Assembly: GCF_025847205.1 (NCBI RefSeq)
Contig: NZ_JAOYTH010000003.1
Location: 186,001 to 250,000, forward strand
Source of the DNA: Pararhizobium sp. YC-54
GTDB taxonomy: Bacteria > Pseudomonadota > Alphaproteobacteria > Rhizobiales > Rhizobiaceae
Length of the DNA: 64,000 bases
Reading direction: 5' to 3'
Shown: piece by piece, positions 28,314 through 37,802 of the stretch
How positions within the stretch are numbered: the stretch's first letter is position 1
Layout: the number at the start of each line of letters is the position of its first letter
The notes under the pieces: model-generated
Told to the model about the DNA's origin: nothing
Databases searched by the model: none
What the model saw: the letters and a program-made list of their open reading frames with translations, nothing else
Translations under genes and position numbers: made by a program

Positions 28314-28817
28314 ATGTTTGTAAGAAAGCTTAACCTCGCACTCGCACTCGTGCTGGCATTCGCCGGCGTTGCTTCGGCCCAGTCGCCGACCCGCATTCAG
28401 CAGTTCAATGCCTGGGGTGCCTATTCCTATCAGGCCGGCGCCGGCAAGGTTTGCTACGTGCTGTCGGTCCCGAAGGAAAAGAGCCCGGCCAATGTCGATC
28501 ACGGCGACATCTTCTTCCTCGTGTCGCAGCGCCCCGGTCAGAACATTTCCTATGAGCCGCAGGCGATGATGGGCTATCCGCTACAGGAAAGCTCCAAAGT
28601 CACCGTCACCATCGATACCAAGAATTTCGTGATGTTCACCAAGGGCAACTCCGCCTGGGTGGAGAATGCCGCCGAAGAGCCGGCGCTGGTGGCCGCGATG
28701 AAGACCGGCAAGGCGATGTCGGTTGCTGCAAAATCCCGCAAGGGCACCCCGACCGCCTATTCCTATTCGCTGTCGGGCATTTCGGCCGCGCTGAAGCAGA
28801 TCGAAACCTGCAAATAA
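28314..28817 (+). CDS. Invasion-associated locus B (IalB) family protein
   Basis: The 167-residue exported protein has a signal peptide (1-22, ASA|QS). The family pattern follows: FNAWGAYSYQAGAGKVCYVLSVPKEK, DIFFLVSQRP, MMGYPLQESSKVTVTID and the final SLSGISAALKQIETCK. Two Cys (KVCYV and ETCK) may form a disulfide. IalB proteins are periplasmic; they were named from Bartonella erythrocyte invasion but are widespread in non-pathogenic rhizobia, where the role is unclear. A terminator follows directly. Confidence 0.9.
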   Translation: MFVRKLNLALALVLAFAGVASAQSPTRIQQFNAWGAYSYQAGAGKVCYVLSVPKEKSPANVDHGDIFFLVSQRPGQNISYEPQAMMGYPLQESSKVTVTIDTKNFVMFTKGNSAWVENAAEEPALVAAMKTGKAMSVAAKSRKGTPTAYSYSLSGISAALKQIETCK

Positions 28818-28843
28818 GCGGGATGCGACCTGATTGTTGTTAC

Positions 28844-28868
28844 AAAAGGCCGGTTCATCCGGCCTTTT
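28844..28868. terminator. Bidirectional terminator after ialB-like gene
   Basis: AAAAGGCCGG (28844-28853) pairs with CCGGCCTTTT (28859-28868) around TTCAT. It lies 26 nt past the stop. Confidence 0.93.
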
Positions 28869-29086
28869 GGCATTGAGGCATCCATGTTTTTGCAGGCCTG
28901 CCCTGTAGCGCCGGAGGGTGACGCGGGGCGAAAACCGTGCTAAAGGCCCGCTCAACGATAGCTGCGCGGACCGTTGACGATCCCAAGGCGCGGCAACCGA
29001 ACTCTGATCTCAGCATTTTACGCGACCGGCTGCAGGCAAAAGCGCTGAGCGGACCTTGCGTATCGCGAACATGGGAAATGGCGAGA

Positions 29087-30319
29087 ATGGCCGCGACTGA
29101 AGCACTCAATCTGGACCATCCGGTCAAGGCACCGGTCCGTCCGGCCATGGCAGCCGAAAAGCCGACGCTGATCGGCCTTTCGCGGGAAGACATGGGCAAG
29201 GCGCTGGCTGAAATCGGCGTTCCGGTCAAGCAGGTCAAGATGCGCTCCAGCCAGCTCTGGCACTGGCTCTATGTCCGCGGCGTCTCCGATTTCGACCACA
29301 TGACCAATGTGTCGAAGGACATGCGCGAGCTGCTGAAGCAGCATTTCACCATCGCCCGTCCGGAAATCGTCGAAGAACAGATCTCCACCGACGGCACCCG
29401 CAAATGGCTCTTGCGCTTTCCGCCGCGCGGTGCCGGCCGTCCCGTCGAGATCGAAACCGTCTATATCCCAGAGGAAGGCCGCGGCACGCTTTGCGTTTCC
29501 AGCCAGGTCGGCTGCACCCTCACCTGTTCGTTCTGTCATACCGGCACCCAGAAGCTGGTGCGTAACCTGACGGCAGAGGAAATCCTCTCGCAGCTTTTGC
29601 TCGCGCGCGATCGCCTCGGCGATTTCCCCGACCGCGACACCCCGGCCGGCGCAATCGTCCCCAGTGAGGGCCGCAAGGTCACCAACATGGTGATGATGGG
29701 CATGGGCGAACCGCTTTACAATTTCGACAACGTCAAGACGGCACTGTTGATCGCCACCGACGGTGACGGCCTGTCGCTGTCGAAACGCCGCGTGACGCTG
29801 TCGACCTCCGGCATCGTTCCGGAAATCTTCCGCACCGGCGAGGAAATCGGCGTCATGCTGGCGATCTCGCTGCATGCGGTCAAGGACGATCTGCGCGACA
29901 TGCTGGTGCCGATCAACAAGAAATATCCGCTGAAGGAACTGCTGGATGCCTGCCGCAAGTATCCCGGCCTGTCGAATGCCCGCCGCATCACCTTCGAATA
30001 TGTCATGCTCGAAGGCGTCAACGATACACTGGAAGATGCCAAGGAACTGGTGCGCCTGCTGAAGGGCATTCCGGCCAAGATCAACCTGATCCCGTTCAAC
30101 CCCTGGCCGGGCACGAACTATCAGTGTTCGAAGTGGGAAGAGATCGAGAAATTCGCCGACTTCATCAATGCGGCCGGTTATGCTTCGCCGATCCGCACAC
30201 CGCGCGGCCGCGACATTCTCGCCGCCTGCGGCCAGCTGAAATCGGACTCCGAGCGCATGCGCAAGGTCGACCGCATGGCCTTCGAAGCGATGATGATCGC
30301 CAATCACGGCGAGGATTGA
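29087..30319 (+). CDS. rlmN: Dual-specificity RNA methyltransferase RlmN
   Basis: RlmN methylates C2 of A2503 in 23S rRNA and A37 in some tRNAs by a radical-SAM mechanism. The 410-residue product has the cluster motif CTLTCSFC (C143, C147, C150), the GMGEPLYNF block, and the methyl-carrying Cys near residue 381 (LAACGQL). I start at ATG 29087 ([10 protein letters not shown]), with GGGAA at a fair distance; ATG 29078 is also possible. The reading from 28937 crosses unrelated sequence. It is monocistronic. Confidence 0.93.
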   Translation: MAATEALNLDHPVKAPVRPAMAAEKPTLIGLSREDMGKALAEIGVPVKQVKMRSSQLWHWLYVRGVSDFDHMTNVSKDMRELLKQHFTIARPEIVEEQISTDGTRKWLLRFPPRGAGRPVEIETVYIPEEGRGTLCVSSQVGCTLTCSFCHTGTQKLVRNLTAEEILSQLLLARDRLGDFPDRDTPAGAIVPSEGRKVTNMVMMGMGEPLYNFDNVKTALLIATDGDGLSLSKRRVTLSTSGIVPEIFRTGEEIGVMLAISLHAVKDDLRDMLVPINKKYPLKELLDACRKYPGLSNARRITFEYVMLEGVNDTLEDAKELVRLLKGIPAKINLIPFNPWPGTNYQCSKWEEIEKFADFINAAGYASPIRTPRGRDILAACGQLKSDSERMRKVDRMAFEAMMIANHGED

Positions 30320-30412
30320 TCAGCAAATTTGATGAATGCTGGTCTCCAATTCGATTGATTTAAGCGTCCAGCCTTCCTAAGACTGCCGGAAAATCAGTCT
30401 TGGAGGACACCC

Positions 30413-31366
30413 ATGCGTTCGCTTCTCATTGCTCTGGCGGCAACCGTCGCTCTCACCCTGCCCGCGCGGGCGGAAGACGTGACGGTTGCGGTCACCGCGA
30501 TCGTCGAACATCCGGCGCTTGATGCGGTGCGTGACGGCGTCAAGGAAGCTCTAACCGCAGCCGGCTACAAGGAAGGCGAAAACCTCAAGTTCCTCTACGA
30601 ATCCGCGCAAGGCAATCCGGCAACCGCGGCCCAGATCGCCCGCCAGTTCGCCGGCGAAGCACCAAGCGTGATTGTGCCGATCTCGACACCGTCGGCCCAG
30701 GCCGTGGTGTCCTCGACGCGCGACATTCCGGTGGTCTTCACCGCCGTTTCCGATCCGCTCGGCGCCCAGCTTGTCAAGGACATGGACAAGCCGGGCGGCA
30801 ACGTCACCGGCCTTTCCGACCTGTCGCCGGTTGCCGAACATGTCGCGCTGATCAAGGAAATCCTGCCGAACGTGAAGTCGATCGGCTACCTCTACAATTC
30901 CGGTGAAGCGAATTCCGTGTCGCTGCTCGCCGTCCTGAAGACCGAAGCGGAAAAGGCCGGCCTGACGGTTGTCGAATCCGCCGCCACCAAGTCGGCCGAA
31001 GTCCAGGGCGCGGCCCGCGCCCTCGTCGGACGTGCCGATGCCATCTACATCCCGACCGACAACACGATCATCTCGGCACTCGAAGGCGCTGTCGCCGTTG
31101 CCGAGGAAGCCAAGCTGCCGCTGTTCACCGCCGACACGGACTCCGTTTCGCGTGGCGCCATTGCTGCTCTCGGCTTCAATTACCACGATGTCGGCAAGCA
31201 GACCGGCGACATCGTCGTTCGCATCCTGAAGGGTGAAAACCCCGGCGATATCGCTGTCAAGGTTGCCGCCGGCACCGACCTCGTCATCAACAAGGGTGCC
31301 GCCGCCAAGATGGGTGTAGCCTTCCCGGAAAGCGTGACCGGCCGCGCCACCCGCGTCATCGAATAA
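30413..31366 (+). CDS. ABC transporter substrate-binding protein (PF04392 type)
   Basis: The 317-residue product has a signal peptide (1-20, ARA|ED) and two periplasmic-binding lobes typical of this family: VAVTAIVEHPALDAVRDGVKEAL, SVIVPISTPSAQAVVSST, VVFTAVSDPLGAQLVKDMDKPGGNVTGLSDL and IYIPTDNTIISALEGAV. Related systems in Gram-positives import aromatic amino acids, but the substrate here cannot be told. It is followed by its permease and ATPase genes, so the three make a complete importer. An AGGACACCC-type ribosome site precedes the ATG. Confidence 0.9.
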   Translation: MRSLLIALAATVALTLPARAEDVTVAVTAIVEHPALDAVRDGVKEALTAAGYKEGENLKFLYESAQGNPATAAQIARQFAGEAPSVIVPISTPSAQAVVSSTRDIPVVFTAVSDPLGAQLVKDMDKPGGNVTGLSDLSPVAEHVALIKEILPNVKSIGYLYNSGEANSVSLLAVLKTEAEKAGLTVVESAATKSAEVQGAARALVGRADAIYIPTDNTIISALEGAVAVAEEAKLPLFTADTDSVSRGAIAALGFNYHDVGKQTGDIVVRILKGENPGDIAVKVAAGTDLVINKGAAAKMGVAFPESVTGRATRVIE

Positions 31367-31511
31367 GCGCGAAGCGCCTTAGACGGCATAATCCGGTTGA
31401 TTTTGAACCGCCCTCGCATCATACGGGGGCGGTTCATCTGTAAAACAAGCTCCATTTTGCCGGCAAAGCAGCCGGAGGGGTTTGAAGACTTTAAGAAGAG
31501 GACCGACAGCG

Positions 31512-32390
31512 GTGAGCCAAATTGCCTTCTGGGGAGCAGTCGAGCTTGGGCTCGTCTATGCCTTCGTCGCCCTCGGCGTATTCCTCGCCTTCCGCGTCCT
31601 CGATTTTCCGGACCTGACCGTTGACGGCTCTTTTCCGCTCGGTGCCGCGGTGACTGCCGTGCTGATCATCGCGGGCGTCAATCCCTGGCTTGCTTCAGGC
31701 GTTGCCATGGTCGCCGGAGCCGCAGCCGGCATCGTCACCGCCATCCTCAATGTCCGCTTCCGCATCCTCAACCTTCTGGCCTCGATCCTGACGATGATCG
31801 CGCTGTTCTCGGTCAATCTGCGGGTCATGGGCAAGCCGAACGTCGCGCTGATCAACGCCGACACGATGCTGTCGCCCTTCTACGGCCTGGGCCTGCGGGA
31901 CTTTTACGTACGTCCGCTGTTCGTCGGGTTTCTGGTCCTCGTCGCCATTATCGCCGTCTGGCGCTTCCTTGAAAGCGACGCCGGTCTTGCGATGCGGGCA
32001 ACAGGCGCCAATGCGCGCATGGCGAGGGCGCAAGGGGTCGATACCAGCCGCCAGATCTATCTCGGCATGGCGCTGTCCAACGCGCTGGTCGCCTTCGGCG
32101 GCGCGCTGTTTGCCCAGACCAATGGTTTTGCCGACGTGACCTCGGGTGTCGGGACCATCGTCGTTGGTCTCGCCGCGGTCATCATCGGCGAAACCCTGCT
32201 CGGTGCCCGCGGCATCCTGATTGCGCTTGTTGGCTGCGTGCTCGGCTCGATCCTCTACCGCATCGCCATCCAGCTGGCGCTCTCCACCGACATGCTCGGC
32301 CTGCAGGCCTCCGACCTCAACCTGGTCACCGCCGCCCTCGTCACGGTCGCCCTCGTTCTTCCCCGCCTGCGCCGCGGAGGTGCCGCATGA
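31512..32390 (+). CDS. ABC transporter permease (LivH-like fold)
   Basis: The 292-residue protein has about eight to nine hydrophobic helices and the BPD_transp_2 pattern (LVYAFVALGVFLAFRVLDFPDLTVDGSF; AMRATGANARMARAQG, the coupling helix). It is the membrane part of the importer with the proteins before and after it. GTG 31512 (VSQIAFWG) is the likely start, preceded by AGAGGA; a TTG at 31482 would be the longer form. Its stop overlaps the ATPase start (ATGA at 32387). Confidence 0.9.
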   Translation: MSQIAFWGAVELGLVYAFVALGVFLAFRVLDFPDLTVDGSFPLGAAVTAVLIIAGVNPWLASGVAMVAGAAAGIVTAILNVRFRILNLLASILTMIALFSVNLRVMGKPNVALINADTMLSPFYGLGLRDFYVRPLFVGFLVLVAIIAVWRFLESDAGLAMRATGANARMARAQGVDTSRQIYLGMALSNALVAFGGALFAQTNGFADVTSGVGTIVVGLAAVIIGETLLGARGILIALVGCVLGSILYRIAIQLALSTDMLGLQASDLNLVTAALVTVALVLPRLRRGGAA

Positions 32391-33181
32391 TCAAGCTCGA
32401 CAACATCCAGGTCATCTTCGGCAAGGGAACGCCGCTTGAGAAGCAGGCGCTGAACGGCGTCAGCCTGACCATCGAGGAAGGCACCTTCGTCACCGTCATC
32501 GGCTCCAATGGCGCCGGCAAATCGACCGTGCTCGGCGTTCTCGCCGGCGACGTCCTGCCGAGTGCCGGTCAGGTGACGATCGGCAATACCGACGTCACCC
32601 GCAAGGGCACCGCCGCCCGCGCCGGTCTCGTTGCCCGCGTCTTCCAGGACCCGCTGGCCGGCAGCTGCGGCGCCCTGTCGATCGAGGAAAACCTGGCGCT
32701 TGCCGCGCGTCGCGGCGAAAGCCGCGGCCTGACGCCAGCGCTCGGCCCCAAGCGCCGCGAACACTTTCGCGAGCGCATTGCCGAGCTCAACCTCGGCCTT
32801 GAAAATCGCATGAGAGACCGCATGGACCTGCTTTCGGGCGGTCAGCGGCAGGCCGTCTCGCTGGTCATGGCAACGCTTGCGGGCTCGGAAGTGCTGCTGC
32901 TCGACGAGCACACGGCAGCGCTCGATCCCGGCATGGCCGAGTTCATCATGAACCTGACCCAGAAGATCGTTTCCGAACGCAAGCTGACGGCGCTGATGGT
33001 CACCCATTCGATGCGCCAGGCGCTCGATTTCGGTCACCGCACCATCATGCTGCATGCCGGCGAAGTGGTGCTCGACGTCTCCGGCGACAGCCGCAAGACG
33101 CTGCAGGTCGAAGACCTCATCGCCATGTTCCGCCGCATTCGCGGCCAGACGCTGGATGATGATGCGCTGCTGATCGGGTAA
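32387..33181 (+). CDS. ABC transporter ATP-binding protein
   Basis: The 264-residue ATPase has Walker A GSNGAGKSTV (about 43-52), signature LLSGGQRQAVSL, Walker B VLLLDEHTAALDP and switch VTHSM. The Walker B reads DEH rather than DEP, which is typical of this transporter branch. It is the third gene of the importer operon with 4-nt overlap to the permease. A convergent LysE gene begins 7 nt past the stop. Confidence 0.93.
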   Translation: MIKLDNIQVIFGKGTPLEKQALNGVSLTIEEGTFVTVIGSNGAGKSTVLGVLAGDVLPSAGQVTIGNTDVTRKGTAARAGLVARVFQDPLAGSCGALSIEENLALAARRGESRGLTPALGPKRREHFRERIAELNLGLENRMRDRMDLLSGGQRQAVSLVMATLAGSEVLLLDEHTAALDPGMAEFIMNLTQKIVSERKLTALMVTHSMRQALDFGHRTIMLHAGEVVLDVSGDSRKTLQVEDLIAMFRRIRGQTLDDDALLIG

Positions 33182-33188
33182 CGCCCGA

Positions 33189-33830
33189 TCAGCGCGTCTG
33201 CGTGAACAGGATCTTTACCGCGAAGATCGAAAAGACGCCGGCAAACGTATAGTCGATGCCGCGCATGACGCTTTTCCGGCGCTGCAGCCAGCTGGACAGC
33301 CAGTCGGCGGTGAGGATCACCAGCATATTGACCGGCATCGCCGCGACGATGAAGAAGAAGCCGAGGAACAAAAGCTTCTGCGTGACGGCCGGATCGTTGG
33401 CGGTGACGAACTGCGGCAGGAAGGTCATGAAGAAAATGATGACCTTCGGATTGAGCAGGTTCACCCAGAGCCCCGTCGAGATATTGGCCAGCGCCGAAGC
33501 GCCGGTGTCATCGACCTTCTTGACGGTCAGCGTCGATCCGTAACGGATTGCCTGCACGGCCAGCCAGAACAGATAGGCGGCACCGCCGGTCTTCAGCATC
33601 ATGAAGGCCGTCGGCGAAGCGGTGATCAGCGCCGAGATACCGAAAGCGACCAGCAGCGTGTGGACGACGCAGCCAAGGCTGGTTCCGACCACGATGAAGA
33701 AGGCGGCGGCCTTGCCTTGCGACAGCGCCCGGCTGATCGACAACGTCATGTCCGGACCCGGCGTCGCCGCCAGAAGCAGCGTTGCCGCGGTGAAAGCCAG
33801 GAGGGTTGGCAGGCTCGGCAGGAAATCCAT
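33189..33830 (-). CDS. LysE/RhtB family amino-acid exporter
   Basis: The 213-residue protein has six helices and the family signature ATPGPDMTLSISRALSQGKAAAF at the first loop, with LNPKVIIFFMTFLPQFV in the middle. Such exporters remove lysine, homoserine, threonine or other amino acids; the substrate is not evident. Two other LysE-type genes lie in this window (38179-38820 and 59981-60619). It is divergent from parD. Confidence 0.92.
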   Translation of the reverse strand: MDFLPSLPTLLAFTAATLLLAATPGPDMTLSISRALSQGKAAAFFIVVGTSLGCVVHTLLVAFGISALITASPTAFMMLKTGGAAYLFWLAVQAIRYGSTLTVKKVDDTGASALANISTGLWVNLLNPKVIIFFMTFLPQFVTANDPAVTQKLLFLGFFFIVAAMPVNMLVILTADWLSSWLQRRKSVMRGIDYTFAGVFSIFAVKILFTQTR

Positions 33831-33915
33831 GGTCAGGTCTTTCGGCGGGATGGAATTCTTGTCTGGATATCACAGCCCATGCTAGATTGCAGCTACGCAA
33901 TCGGCAGGAATTTCC

Positions 33916-34164
33916 ATGGCAAAGAACGCACAGATTGTTTTGGACGAAGAACTCGGCGCCTTCATCGACCGGCAGGTTCGCGAAGGGAACTATGCCTCCG
34001 CGAACGATGTTGTAGAGGCCGGGCTTCGCCTTCTGCGCGATGACGATGCAAAGCTTGAAGCGCTCAAGGCTGCCTTGATCGAGGGTGAGGAATCGGGCGA
34101 ACCCGTCGAGTTCGACTTCGACGACTTCATGAAACAAATGCACGCCAAATATGCCTCCCGGTAG
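33916..34164 (+). CDS. ParD-like type II antitoxin
   Basis: The 82-residue protein has a ribbon-helix-helix start, MAKNAQIVLDEELGAFIDRQ, and the conserved VREGNYASANDVVEAGLRLL of the ParD/CopG antitoxins. The acidic C-terminus (EPVEFDFDDFMKQMHAKYASR) would wrap the toxin. It overlaps the toxin gene by 14 nt, so translation is coupled. ParD normally represses its own promoter, which should lie in the 85-nt space upstream. Confidence 0.9.
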   Translation: MAKNAQIVLDEELGAFIDRQVREGNYASANDVVEAGLRLLRDDDAKLEALKAALIEGEESGEPVEFDFDDFMKQMHAKYASR

Positions 34165-34450
34165 CGGCTACAGACTTCTGCCTGCCGCGCGGACGGACCT
34201 GGAAAATATCTGGCGCTACACTTTCGAAACGTGGTCTTTGCAACAGGCCGATGATTACCAGCGCCAACTGGTGAGCGCTTTCTCTGCATTGGCTAACGGC
34301 CGCAAAAACGGCCGGGACTTGCAAGCAATCAGGCCTGGTTATTTTTCCCTTGCCTGCAATTCACACTGCATCTTCTATCGCAAGGGTGCGACCGGAATCC
34401 TCATCATCCGTGTCCTGCACCAGCGAATGGACCCGACGCGACACCTCTGA
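34151..34450 (+). CDS. ParE-like toxin (RelE/ParE superfamily)
   Basis: The 99-residue protein has the RelE/ParE fold pattern: YRLLPAARTDLENIWRYTFE at the start, SALANGRKNGRDL with LQAIRPGYFSLACNSHCIFYRK and IIRVLHQRMDPTRHL at the end. ParE-type toxins poison DNA gyrase. It is the second gene of the ParDE pair. The pair sits on the chromosome between lysE and argG, without other mobile-element signs. Confidence 0.9.
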   Translation: MPPGSGYRLLPAARTDLENIWRYTFETWSLQQADDYQRQLVSAFSALANGRKNGRDLQAIRPGYFSLACNSHCIFYRKGATGILIIRVLHQRMDPTRHL

Positions 34451-34594
34451 AAGCAGTTGTACGTCATTTCCCGGTGTGACGAGGCTTGCACGCCCCGGCA
34501 ATCTCGCTAAAAGTGCCGCAGAATTTTTCTTGGGCGCGATCCCGCATTTTCTCGGACAAGCCCGCGTTTTCTCTGACAAGACGGACAGACAAAC

Positions 34595-35812
34595 ATGGCA
34601 AAGCAAGTGAAAAAGGTCGTTCTCGCCTATTCCGGCGGTCTCGACACGTCGATCATCCTGAAGTGGCTGCAGACCGAACTCGGCGCTGAAGTCGTCACCT
34701 TCACCGCCGATCTCGGCCAGGGCGAAGAGCTCGAACCGGCCCGCAAGAAGGCCGAGATGATGGGCATCAAGGAAATCTACATCAAGGACGTCCGCGAGGA
34801 GTTCGTGAAGGATTTCGTTTTCCCGATGTTCCGCGCCAATGCCGTCTATGAAGGCGTCTACCTGCTCGGCACCTCGATTGCCCGTCCGCTGATCTCCAAG
34901 CACCTGATCGACATCGCCCGCGAAACCGGCGCCGACGCGATTGCCCATGGCGCCACCGGCAAGGGCAATGACCAGGTCCGCTTCGAGCTTTCGGCCTATG
35001 CGCTGAACCCCGACATCAAGATCATCGCCCCATGGCGCGACTGGTCATTCAAGAGCCGCACCGACCTGCTCGCCTTTGCCGAACAACACCAGATCCCGGT
35101 TGCCAAGGACAAGAAGGGCGAGGCACCGTTCTCCGTCGACGCCAACCTTTTGCACTCCTCCTCCGAGGGCAAGGTACTCGAAGACCCGGCCGTCGAGGCT
35201 CCGAACTACGTCTACATGCGCACCATCTCGCCGGAAGAGGCTCCGGACGTGGCGACCACCGTCAAGATCGGCTTCCGCAAGGGTGATGCCGTTTCGATCG
35301 ACGGCAAGGAAATGAGCCCGGCCTCGATCCTGACCGCGCTCAATGCGCTCGGCCGCGACAACGGCATTGGCCGCCTCGATCTCGTTGAAAACCGCTTCGT
35401 CGGCATGAAGTCGCGCGGCGTCTACGAGACGCCCGGCGGCACGATCCTGCTTGCCGCTCACCGCGCCATCGAATCGATTACGCTCGACCGGGGTGCAGCC
35501 CACCTCAAGGACGACATCATGCCGCGCTACGCCGAGCTGATCTATTACGGCTTCTGGTTCTCGCCGGAGCGCGAAATGCTGCAGGCACTGATCGACAAGA
35601 GCCAGGAGCATGTCGAAGGCGAAGTGACGCTGAAGCTCTACAAGGGCAATGTCATGGTCACCGGCCGCGAAAGCGAAAAGTCGCTCTATTCCGACAAGCT
35701 GGTGACCTTCGAGGACGACCAGGGCGCCTACGACCAGAAGGACGCCGCCGGCTTCATCAAGCTCAATGCGCTGCGCCTGCGCACGCTGGCTGCCCGCAAC
35801 CGCGACAAGTAG
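34595..35812 (+). CDS. argG: Argininosuccinate synthase
   Basis: ArgG joins citrulline and aspartate with ATP in arginine synthesis. The 405-residue length fits the family. It has the PP-loop [16 protein letters not shown] (about 10-25), the [13 protein letters not shown] block (residues around 120) and the C-terminal [33 protein letters not shown]-like stretch precedes ATG 34595. It is monocistronic and ends at its own terminator. Confidence 0.97.
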   Translation: MAKQVKKVVLAYSGGLDTSIILKWLQTELGAEVVTFTADLGQGEELEPARKKAEMMGIKEIYIKDVREEFVKDFVFPMFRANAVYEGVYLLGTSIARPLISKHLIDIARETGADAIAHGATGKGNDQVRFELSAYALNPDIKIIAPWRDWSFKSRTDLLAFAEQHQIPVAKDKKGEAPFSVDANLLHSSSEGKVLEDPAVEAPNYVYMRTISPEEAPDVATTVKIGFRKGDAVSIDGKEMSPASILTALNALGRDNGIGRLDLVENRFVGMKSRGVYETPGGTILLAAHRAIESITLDRGAAHLKDDIMPRYAELIYYGFWFSPEREMLQALIDKSQEHVEGEVTLKLYKGNVMVTGRESEKSLYSDKLVTFEDDQGAYDQKDAAGFIKLNALRLRTLAARNRDK

Positions 35813-35834
35813 GATCGAACGATCCCGATCCAGG

Positions 35835-35864
35835 AGCCCGCTTCCGCAAGGGGGCGGGCTTTTC
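35835..35864 (+). terminator. Terminator after argG
   Basis: AGCCCGC (35835-35841) pairs with GCGGGCT (35854-35860), loop of 12 nt, and TTTTCC follows. It lies 22 nt past the stop and separates argG from the convergent MFS gene. Confidence 0.85.
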
Positions 35865-35869
35865 CTTTG

Positions 35870-37084
35870 CTATTCCCCGGCGGCCGCTTCCTCCACGACA
35901 GCCTGCCACGCGAGGTGCCGGAACAGGCCGTAGCCGATGATCGCCGTCAGGATCATGACCGGGATGATGATCCCGAAGGCGAGGACCGGGACGCCGATCA
36001 GCGCCGCCGCAAGACCGCCGAGAAAGCCGCTGCCCATCTGGATGAACCCCATCATCGCCGAGGCGGAGCCGGCGATGTGCGGAAAAGGTCGCAGCACTGC
36101 CGTCGTCATATGCGGCGTCAGGAAGGCGATGCCGAAACTCAGGAATGCCACCGGCACCATGATCGAAAGATAGCTCGGCTCGATCAGTTGCACGGAAAGC
36201 GCCGCGAGGGCACCGGCAAGCCCGAGCGAGAGGAGGCCGGCACGAACCGCCCCTTCCCCGCCGAGCCGCGGCGACACCAGCCGCAGGCAGACCGATCCGA
36301 GGAAAAAGGGAATCGTCTGCATCAGCATGCCGATACCGAACGCCGTCGGCGTCATTCCCACGCGCTCGATCAGAATGAACGGCAACATCGTTGCCTGCGC
36401 ATAGAGCGTTCCGATCGAACCACCGAGAACCATCGTGCCAGCCAGGAACCGCCGATCGAGGATGAGCTCGGCATAGGCGGCAAGAAGCTTCGACGGCCGC
36501 GCGCGTGACCTGTCAGGTACACTGGTTTCCCGCATGAAGGCGGTCACGGCGCCAGCGACCAGCAAACCGAAGCCGACGAGCAGGAAGAAGATCGCCTGCC
36601 AGCCGAGGGCTGCCAGTGCGAGCCCGCCGAGCGTCGGCGCCATCGCCGGACCGATGGCCAGCATGATGCCGATCAGGTTCATGATGCGCGAGGCTTCGAC
36701 GCCGGTGAACTGGTCGCGCACCATAGCGCGGGCAACCGTGATGCCGACGGAGGCGCCGATCCCCTGGATCAGCCGGCCGGCAAGCAGCCATTCGACCGAG
36801 GGCGCGAAGGCGCAGATCAGGCTGCCGAGAAGATTGATGCCGACGAACGCAAGCGTCGCCGTCTTGCGGCCGAACGCATCCGACATCGGCCCGGCGATCA
36901 GCTGCGCGATGGAGAAGCCGCCAAAATAGACCGACAACGTCAGCTTGATCATCGATTCGGTGGTGGTGAAGGCCTGAACCAGCTCGGGCATGGCCGGCGT
37001 GTAGATCGCCATGGAGATCGGCCCGAGGGTTGCCAGCAGGGCGCCGAGCATACTGGTGCGGCGCTCGCTCATCCGCAGGCTCAT
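35870..37084 (-). CDS. Multidrug efflux MFS transporter, Bcr/CflA family
   Basis: The 404-residue protein has twelve helices and the family features SMAIYTPAMPELVQAF in helix 1, GPMSDAFGRKTATLAFVG (motif A, about 65-82) and the RLIQGIGASVGITVARAMVRDQF block. Such transporters export bicyclomycin, sulfathiazole, chloramphenicol and similar drugs. Its ATG overlaps the MarR gene stop by 4 nt, so the pair is a regulator-pump operon. It converges with argG across the terminator. Confidence 0.92.
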   Translation of the reverse strand: MSLRMSERRTSMLGALLATLGPISMAIYTPAMPELVQAFTTTESMIKLTLSVYFGGFSIAQLIAGPMSDAFGRKTATLAFVGINLLGSLICAFAPSVEWLLAGRLIQGIGASVGITVARAMVRDQFTGVEASRIMNLIGIMLAIGPAMAPTLGGLALAALGWQAIFFLLVGFGLLVAGAVTAFMRETSVPDRSRARPSKLLAAYAELILDRRFLAGTMVLGGSIGTLYAQATMLPFILIERVGMTPTAFGIGMLMQTIPFFLGSVCLRLVSPRLGGEGAVRAGLLSLGLAGALAALSVQLIEPSYLSIMVPVAFLSFGIAFLTPHMTTAVLRPFPHIAGSASAMMGFIQMGSGFLGGLAAALIGVPVLAFGIIIPVMILTAIIGYGLFRHLAWQAVVEEAAAGE

Positions 37085-37560
37085 TCTGAGACACCCTTCT
37101 TGTCAGGGGAAACGCAGCGGTCCAGCTGGTGCAGATTTTCGCGCAGGCTCTTGAGGCTTGCCCTGAGCGCCTCGCGGCCTTCGGCATCCAGTCCGGCCGT
37201 CACCTGATCCATCAGGCCGCGGACTTCCTTGCGAATGTTGAGCAGAAGCGGGTCTGCCTTTTCGGTCACCACCACGTTCTTTGCCCGCCGGTCACAGGGA
37301 TCGGGTATGCGCTCGACAAGCCCAAGCCCCTGGAGACGATCGAGATAGGTCGACAGCGTCATCGGCTCGATGCCCATCTTTACCGCGATATCGGCCTGCT
37401 TGATCCCTTCGGTCGCCGCCACCTGGATCAGCGCCCGCGCCTCTCCGGGCGTCACGCCCAGACCCGATGCGCTGATGCAGCGGTCGAATGCACCGCGCAG
37501 CAATCGCGACACATCTGTCAGCAACATGCCGATTGTATCGGTTTCAAGTCTGACGGGCAT
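37081..37560 (-). CDS. MarR family transcriptional regulator
   Basis: The 159-residue protein shows the MarR winged helix: GVTPGEARALIQVAATEGI (helix), QADIAVKMGIEPMTLSTYLDRLQGLGLVERIPDPCDRRAKNVVVTE (recognition helix and wing). It should repress the downstream pump and release DNA when a drug or phenol binds. The start MPVRLETDTI at 37558-37560 is followed upstream by a candidate operator at 37581-37600. The first half of the operon overlaps the pump start. Confidence 0.93.
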   Translation of the reverse strand: MPVRLETDTIGMLLTDVSRLLRGAFDRCISASGLGVTPGEARALIQVAATEGIKQADIAVKMGIEPMTLSTYLDRLQGLGLVERIPDPCDRRAKNVVVTEKADPLLLNIRKEVRGLMDQVTAGLDAEGREALRASLKSLRENLHQLDRCVSPDKKGVSE

Positions 37561-37580
37561 CGCTACTCACCTTCGGAAAA

Positions 37581-37600
37581 TTGTAAGCTTTACTTATCAA
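37581..37600. promoter_or_regulatory. Candidate MarR operator
   Basis: TTGTAAGCTTTACTTATCAA is an imperfect palindrome: TTG(A)TAAG on each side with one missing base on the left. It lies 21 nt upstream of the marR start codon, a usual place for autoregulation. Confidence 0.45.
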
Positions 37601-37802
37601 ATCGAAATCGACTCGACAAGCGAGCGCTCGGCCCGGCCGAACTGCTTCGAATTGCCAAGCAATCGATCACAGAAAGATCACTTTGAAGCACGCGCGATGA
37701 CAACTCCGTGCCTCGCGGACGCGTGATTTGAACGTGTCCGGAAGGCAGGCCCACAGTCTGGTTCGGGGGCAATCAGGCTCCCGGCTTAATGGGAGAGATA
37801 AC

